From: CAZSPL01 sp964608735
GTDB taxonomy: Bacteria > JAJVIF01 > JAPKYR01 > CAZSPL01
Direction of reading: 5' to 3'
Length of the DNA: 9,641 nt
Assembly: GCA_964608735.1 (NCBI GenBank)
Contig: CAZSPL010000154.1
Span: forward strand, 1 to 9,641
The translations under genes and the position numbers were made by a program. Positions 6,344 through 9,641 of this stretch are shown here, piece by piece. Within the stretch, counting starts at the first letter, position 1; the number at the start of each line of letters is the position of its first letter. Under the pieces are notes generated by a model. It had not been told where the DNA came from and ran no database searches. It saw only the letters and a list, made by a program, of their open reading frames with translations.

Positions 6344-7419
6344 TGAATATCGACGCGGGCCGGCTAAGGGATATTGCCGATGGTGAGGCGCGTCTCTCGG
6401 ACGACGAAGCCGTACGGCTGTTCGATTATCCGTTGCATATGCTCGGACGCGCCGCCCATATCGCCCGGAATCGGCTGAACGATCCCACCGAAGCGACATA
6501 CCTCGTCGACCGCAATATCAACTACACGAATATCTGCGATATACGTTGCGAGTTCTGCGCGTTCAGCAGGAATCGCGACGATGACGATGCATACAGCCTT
6601 GGCGCAAGCGACCTGTTCGAAAAAGTCGGCGAAACCGTTGAAGCCGGCGGGAGCGGGGTTCTCCTGCAGGGCGGATGCAACTCCGGTTTGGGAATCGAAC
6701 ATATACAGGGAATCCTCGATTTCATCAAGCTCAATTTCCCCTCGCTTCGCATCCACGCGCTGTCGCCACCGGAGATTGTGTTCATGGCCGAGAATGAAGG
6801 AATCAGCGTGGATGACGCGCTGAAACGTCTCATGGATTCGGGACTCGATTCGCTTCCCGGCGGCGGGGCGGAAATCCTGGTGGATGAAATCAGGAACAGG
6901 ATATCGCCAGGCAAATGTTCGTCCGATGAATGGTTGAACGTAATGCGCGTCGCCCACGGCATGGGTTTGAAGACGACTGCGACGATGATGTTCGGCCACG
7001 TGGAATCATATGACGACCGCATCGAACACATGCGGCGCATTCGAGAATTGCAGGACGACACCGGCGGATTCGTCGCCTTCATCCCATGGACTTTCCAGCC
7101 CGGGGGCAATGTGCTGGGGAAATTGATTCCCGCGACGTCGGGGATCGATTATCTCAAGACCCTTGCGATAAGCCGCCTCTACTTGTGGAACATCCCGCAT
7201 ATCGGGGCTTCATGGCTCACACAGGGGACAAAGCTCGGACAAGTCGGCCTGCATTTTGGGGCGGACGATATCGGTTCGGTGATGCTCGAGGAGAATGTAG
7301 TCGCGGCCGCGGGATGCCTGAATCGTACGAATGAAACCGAACTGAGGAGTATCATAAGCGGAGCGGGATTCGTTCCGCGCAAGCGGGACGCCATATACAA
7401 TTATGTGGATAATACCTGA
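6340..7419 (+). CDS. mqnC: Cyclic dehypoxanthine futalosine synthase (radical SAM, MqnC)
   Basis: A 359-residue radical SAM enzyme that cyclises dehypoxanthine futalosine to its spiro (cyclic) form. The cluster motif CDIRCEFC gives Cys66, Cys70 and Cys73, following VDRNINYTNI. MqnC-type blocks are VLLQGG, IHALSPPEIVFMAENEGISV, DSLPGGGAEIL, TTATMMFGHVES, FIPWTFQP, ASWLTQGTKLGQVGLHFGADD and VMLEENVVAAAG. It is clearly paralogous to MqnE two genes upstream but carries FIPW and SWLTQG in place of FIPL and FWIM, which separates the two. Homologues usually read GGHHP or similar after VLLQ; here it is GGCNS, with Cys113. Two tandem ATGs (6340, 6343) follow GGGGAG (6329-6334), and the first overlaps the mqnA stop. 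Either start is acceptable. Confidence 0.93.
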   Translation: MMNIDAGRLRDIADGEARLSDDEAVRLFDYPLHMLGRAAHIARNRLNDPTEATYLVDRNINYTNICDIRCEFCAFSRNRDDDDAYSLGASDLFEKVGETVEAGGSGVLLQGGCNSGLGIEHIQGILDFIKLNFPSLRIHALSPPEIVFMAENEGISVDDALKRLMDSGLDSLPGGGAEILVDEIRNRISPGKCSSDEWLNVMRVAHGMGLKTTATMMFGHVESYDDRIEHMRRIRELQDDTGGFVAFIPWTFQPGGNVLGKLIPATSGIDYLKTLAISRLYLWNIPHIGASWLTQGTKLGQVGLHFGADDIGSVMLEENVVAAAGCLNRTNETELRSIISGAGFVPRKRDAIYNYVDNT

Positions 7420-8671
7420 GACAATCATCACGATGGCGGGCGAACCGGTTTCCGGGCATGCGATTCATGTCGACGGAAGCCGCATCGCGGCAATCGTGCC
7501 CGAAGGCGAAGTCCCCGCCGATGCACATGCCATGCGGTATCGCGGCGGAATCGCTTTCCCGGCATTCGTGAATATGCATACACATCTTTTCTGGAGCGCT
7601 CACCGAGGAATCGGCGATGATGCCGCATTGGCCGAATGGATATACAACCGTGTCGTGCCGGTAGTCATGAAATCAAGCGATGATGAAAAAGCCCGGTCGA
7701 TCGAAATGGGAATCGAGCGCTCGATACGCGCGGGTATCACGACCGTACTCGATACGCACCTCGATACGAAAGTGTTCGACATCGCGAAACGCATGGGAAT
7801 GCGCGGAATCTTCTTCCTCGAAGCATTCGGTATTTACAGCCTCTCCCAGGGAAGCGAGATCAAGCGCGTACGCAAGGGCATCGAAGGCATGCTCGCTAAT
7901 TCCGATGACGACACGCGTGTCGGATTTTCGCCGCATGCGCCCTACACAGTGACGCCGCGCGTGTTGAAGGAACTGCTTCCGTGGGCGAGGGAGAATGGAC
8001 TTCCGGTGATGGCCCATCTTGCCGAGACCATCGATGAGCGGTTGTACTTCGAGGGCGGGAAAGGCGGGTTCGCGAAGAAGTTGAAACTCATGCCCGCAAA
8101 GCCCGATATGAAATGCAAATCGCCGGTCGAATATTTCAAGAAATATGATGTATTCGGGCCGGATGCGTTTCTCGTTCATTGTGTCGATTTGCACCCGGAC
8201 GAAATCGGCCTGTTGGCTGATGCCGGATGCCGTGTCGTCACCTGCCCTTCATCGAACGCCAAACTGTGCGCGGGAATCGCCCCCGTGACTGAAATGACGG
8301 ATGCCGGGATGCAAGTTTTTCTCGGGACCGATTCCGAGGCAAGCTGCGATGAGTTTGACATGTTCGAGGAGATGCGACGACTGATACTGTTTCAACGCGC
8401 GCGCCGTGGGGGAATTGTCGATATCGACGCCCGGTGCGCCCTCGCGATGTGCACATCGGATGCCGCCAGGGCAGCGGGATTTGATGGTATCGGCACTATA
8501 GAGAACGGCAAGACCGCCGATATGGTGGTCGCATCGCCGGATAATGAAGGCGTGTCGGGGAATCGCGATGCGTACGGCAGCCTTGTATGGGGCGCGCATA
8601 AAAGTGATATTCAGCTCGTGCTCAGCCGGGGACGTGTCGTTTATTCAAAGGATGATGACGAACATGCCTGA
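7403..8671 (+). CDS. mqnX: Amidohydrolase, probable aminodeoxyfutalosine deaminase (MqnX)
   Basis: A 422-residue metal-dependent hydrolase of the TRZ/ATZ and chlorohydrolase branch of amidohydrolases. Metal ligands are visible: His59 and His61 (NMHTHL), His205 (MAHLAE), His259 (LVHCVDL) and Asp310 (GTDSEAS). Family blocks GITTVLDTHLD, VGFSPHAPYTV and CPSSNAKLCAGIAPV are present, and the C-terminal IENGKTADMVV strand returns to the small beta-sandwich domain. In this operon the fitting reaction is deamination of 6-amino-6-deoxyfutalosine to futalosine, between MqnE and MqnB. Close relatives deaminate S-adenosylhomocysteine or methylthioadenosine, so the substrate rests on context. The ATG overlaps mqnC by 17 nt and has no good ribosome site, suggesting coupled translation. 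Confidence 0.85.
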   Translation: MWIIPETIITMAGEPVSGHAIHVDGSRIAAIVPEGEVPADAHAMRYRGGIAFPAFVNMHTHLFWSAHRGIGDDAALAEWIYNRVVPVVMKSSDDEKARSIEMGIERSIRAGITTVLDTHLDTKVFDIAKRMGMRGIFFLEAFGIYSLSQGSEIKRVRKGIEGMLANSDDDTRVGFSPHAPYTVTPRVLKELLPWARENGLPVMAHLAETIDERLYFEGGKGGFAKKLKLMPAKPDMKCKSPVEYFKKYDVFGPDAFLVHCVDLHPDEIGLLADAGCRVVTCPSSNAKLCAGIAPVTEMTDAGMQVFLGTDSEASCDEFDMFEEMRRLILFQRARRGGIVDIDARCALAMCTSDAARAAGFDGIGTIENGKTADMVVASPDNEGVSGNRDAYGSLVWGAHKSDIQLVLSRGRVVYSKDDDEHA

Positions 8672-9401
8672 TGGAATAAAGATAGCCAGGTTTCTCGCCG
8701 AAGCCGGTGTCGGCAGCAGGCGATATTGCGAGACCCTTGTCGTAGACGGCAAGGTGCGTGTCAATGGCAGGATGATGGACAACGTCGCCGAGCGGGTCGA
8801 TCCCGATATCGATATAATCGAGCTTTCCGGGCGGCGGCTGAGGTTGGCGGGGAAAGCGGTTTTCGCGCTGAACAAGCCGCCGGGCTATGTTTCCACGATG
8901 TCCGACCCGCATGCGTCGAGAACAATCGCCGATCTTATCCCGGCGAAGCTCGCATACCTCGGCCTGAAGCCGGTGGGACGTCTCGACAAGGAGAGCGAGG
9001 GGCTGATGCTCCTGACGAACGATGGTGATCTCGCGAACAGGCTGATGCATCCAAGGCACGGGATAAGCAAAATATACCGCGTGAGTCTCGACAAATCCCC
9101 GAAGCAGCGGGTTTTGGATATCCTCAGGAAGGGAGTGACCCTGCCCGAAGGGGAAAGGCTGAGGGGAATGGGGATTCGCATCGCGGGAAGCGGTCCTGAA
9201 GCCGCGAGGGAACTGGAGCTGACCTTGAAGGAAGGCAAAAAACGCGAGATAAGAAAAGGATTCGAGATGTTCGGTCACAGGGTGCGGAAGCTTCAGAGGA
9301 TAGCCATCGGCCCTATACGTATCGGTGTGATTCGCCGCGGCGAACTGGTGCGTCTTAAAGAAAACCAGGTGAAGAAGTTGAGGGAATATTGCGGGATGTA
9401 A
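8664..9401 (+). CDS. RsuA/RluB-family rRNA pseudouridine synthase
   Basis: A 245-residue enzyme that isomerises a specific rRNA uridine to pseudouridine. An N-terminal S4 RNA-binding domain (about residues 4-50, IARFLAEAGVGSRRYCE and VDGKVRVNGR) is followed by the catalytic domain. This contains LNKPPGYVSTMSD, GRLDKESEGLMLLTNDG (catalytic Asp108), LANRLMHPRHGISKIYRV and the C-terminal KKREIRKGFEMFGHRV. The LMHP and KIYRV blocks place it in the RsuA/RluB/RluE/RluF group; RluB-like is likeliest, but I cannot fix the target base. The ATG at 8664 overlaps mqnX by 8 nt, with AAAGG about 12 nt upstream. Earlier in-frame ATGs at 8652 and 8655 exist but lie against that site. It closes the operon; no menaquinone role is known, so it is probably a passenger sharing the transcript. 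Confidence 0.9.
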   Translation: MPDGIKIARFLAEAGVGSRRYCETLVVDGKVRVNGRMMDNVAERVDPDIDIIELSGRRLRLAGKAVFALNKPPGYVSTMSDPHASRTIADLIPAKLAYLGLKPVGRLDKESEGLMLLTNDGDLANRLMHPRHGISKIYRVSLDKSPKQRVLDILRKGVTLPEGERLRGMGIRIAGSGPEAARELELTLKEGKKREIRKGFEMFGHRVRKLQRIAIGPIRIGVIRRGELVRLKENQVKKLREYCGM

Positions 9402-9421
9402 CGACCCATGGAAAGGGGCAG

Positions 9422-9439
9422 CCCCCGCTCGCGCGGGGG
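9422..9439 (-). other. GC hairpin with GCGA (GNRA) loop
   Basis: The stem 9422-9428 pairs perfectly with 9433-9439 over seven G-C or C-G pairs. Read on the minus strand the loop is GCGA, a GNRA tetraloop closed by C-G. No T-run follows on either strand, so it is a poor intrinsic terminator, although it could still slow polymerase leaving the operon. Confidence 0.6.
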
Positions 9440-9483
9440 TCTATGCCGTTAACAACCATGGGAGGTCTTTGGTTCTTGTTTAA

Positions 9484-9499
9484 TTCACCCGAAGGTGAA
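9484..9499 (-). other. Hairpin with C(UUCG)G tetraloop
   Basis: TTCACC (9484-9489) pairs perfectly with GGTGAA (9494-9499). On the minus strand the loop is UUCG closed by C-G, the most stable RNA tetraloop known. On the + strand the loop is CGAA, which is not a standard tetraloop. Confidence 0.6.
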
Positions 9500-9526
9500 G
9501 CACACAACACTCAGGTTTTTAATGCC

Positions 9527-9544
9527 GGGAAGCTTTCGCCTCCC
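9527..9544 (-). other. Hairpin with GAAA (GNRA) tetraloop
   Basis: On the minus strand GGGAGGC (9544-9538) pairs with GCTTCCC (9533-9527) around a GAAA loop closed by C-G, with one G-U wobble (9540 with 9531). On the + strand the same position is an A-C mismatch and the loop is TTTC, so the structure is strand-specific. Confidence 0.6.
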
Positions 9545-9641
9545 ACAACTCGGGCTTGTGAGGCCCCGAACGCGACTTCGTTCACTTTTCACTCCTCTCC
9601 GGCCTACTGCCGTTTAAAGTACCCACTCCACTGAGAAGTCA

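Larger units (their letters stand above)
9405..9641 (-). ncRNA. Candidate structured RNA or mobile RNA element on the minus strand (open at right edge)
   Basis: No convincing gene lies in this 240-nt tail, but it is dense in hairpins. Three have tight stems whose loops are classical tetraloops only on the minus strand: GCGA (9439-9422), C(UUCG)G (9499-9484) and GAAA (9544-9527). In the last, the 9531/9540 pair is an A-C clash on the + strand and a G-U wobble on the minus strand. A 7-bp closing helix (9405-9411 with 9456-9462) encloses the first hairpin. Another stem pairs 9600-9603 with 9609-9612. Together these argue for a folded RNA read leftward, ending close to the rsuA stop and beginning beyond the window. 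I cannot assign a class. Candidates are part of a group II or group I intron, a TnpB/IscB-associated guide RNA, or an orphan RNA. Confidence 0.5.

Noticed and set aside
6996..7011. Second possible parS around CACGTG in mqnC
   Set aside because: Only the central CACGTG hexamer matches; the flanks differ from the consensus at most positions.
9422..9439. GC hairpin as intrinsic terminator of the operon
   Set aside because: The stem is strong but neither strand has a T-run after it, so it does not meet the usual definition. It fits better as part of the minus-strand RNA fold.
9389..9634. 81-codon + strand open frame after the pseudouridine synthase
   Set aside because: It overlaps the end of the preceding gene, has no ribosome site, resembles no protein I know, and lies across the hairpins of the candidate minus-strand RNA. 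It is most likely a chance frame.
1..9641. CRISPR arrays, tRNA or rRNA genes, integron attC sites
   Set aside because: I saw no regularly spaced direct repeats, no cloverleaf with a CCA end, no recognisable rRNA segment and no paired attC boxes. The short resemblance of the minus strand near 9590 to a 23S motif is too brief to count.

Overview
The window is a bacterial chromosome fragment, GC-rich by eye. Codons ending in G or C dominate, and TTG and GTG starts occur. It carries almost one thing: a tightly packed ten-gene operon on the + strand (about 447-9401) for menaquinone biosynthesis by the futalosine route. That route is scattered across many bacteria (for example Thermus, Streptomyces, Campylobacterota, Planctomycetota and several uncultivated phyla). 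It identifies a quinone-respiring organism but not a phylum, and I cannot place it further.

Left edge (1-446): the first 52 codons of a leftward membrane-protein gene (156 down to the edge). Next comes a divergent intergenic region filled by a foldback element (181-382) made of an outer inverted repeat enclosing two further hairpins. A third, solo copy of its outer arm lies at 394-416, directly upstream of the operon.

Operon (447-9401), in order: UbiD-type decarboxylase, UbiE/MenG methyltransferase, UbiX flavin prenyltransferase, UbiA-type prenyltransferase, a small VOC/glyoxalase-fold protein, MqnE, MqnA, MqnC, an MqnX-type amidohydrolase, and an RsuA/RluB-family pseudouridine synthase. The only gap between genes is 9 nt; the others overlap by about 1 to 17 nt, so translational coupling is likely. 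The genes cover chorismate dehydration (MqnA), aminofutalosine formation (MqnE), its deamination (MqnX), cyclisation (MqnC) and all late steps: prenylation (UbiA-like), decarboxylation (UbiD-like with prenyl-FMN from UbiX) and ring methylation (UbiE). Futalosine hydrolase (MqnB), MqnD and the polyprenyl diphosphate synthase are not in the window. The VOC gene has no textbook role in this pathway.

Two signals lie on top of the genes. A perfect 16-bp match to the bacterial ParB-binding site parS sits inside ubiX (3011-3026). Downstream of the operon, 9405-9641 is a hairpin-rich stretch whose loops are classical RNA tetraloops (GNRA, C(UUCG)G) only when read on the minus strand. It looks like part of an unidentified structured RNA or mobile RNA element that runs off the right edge.
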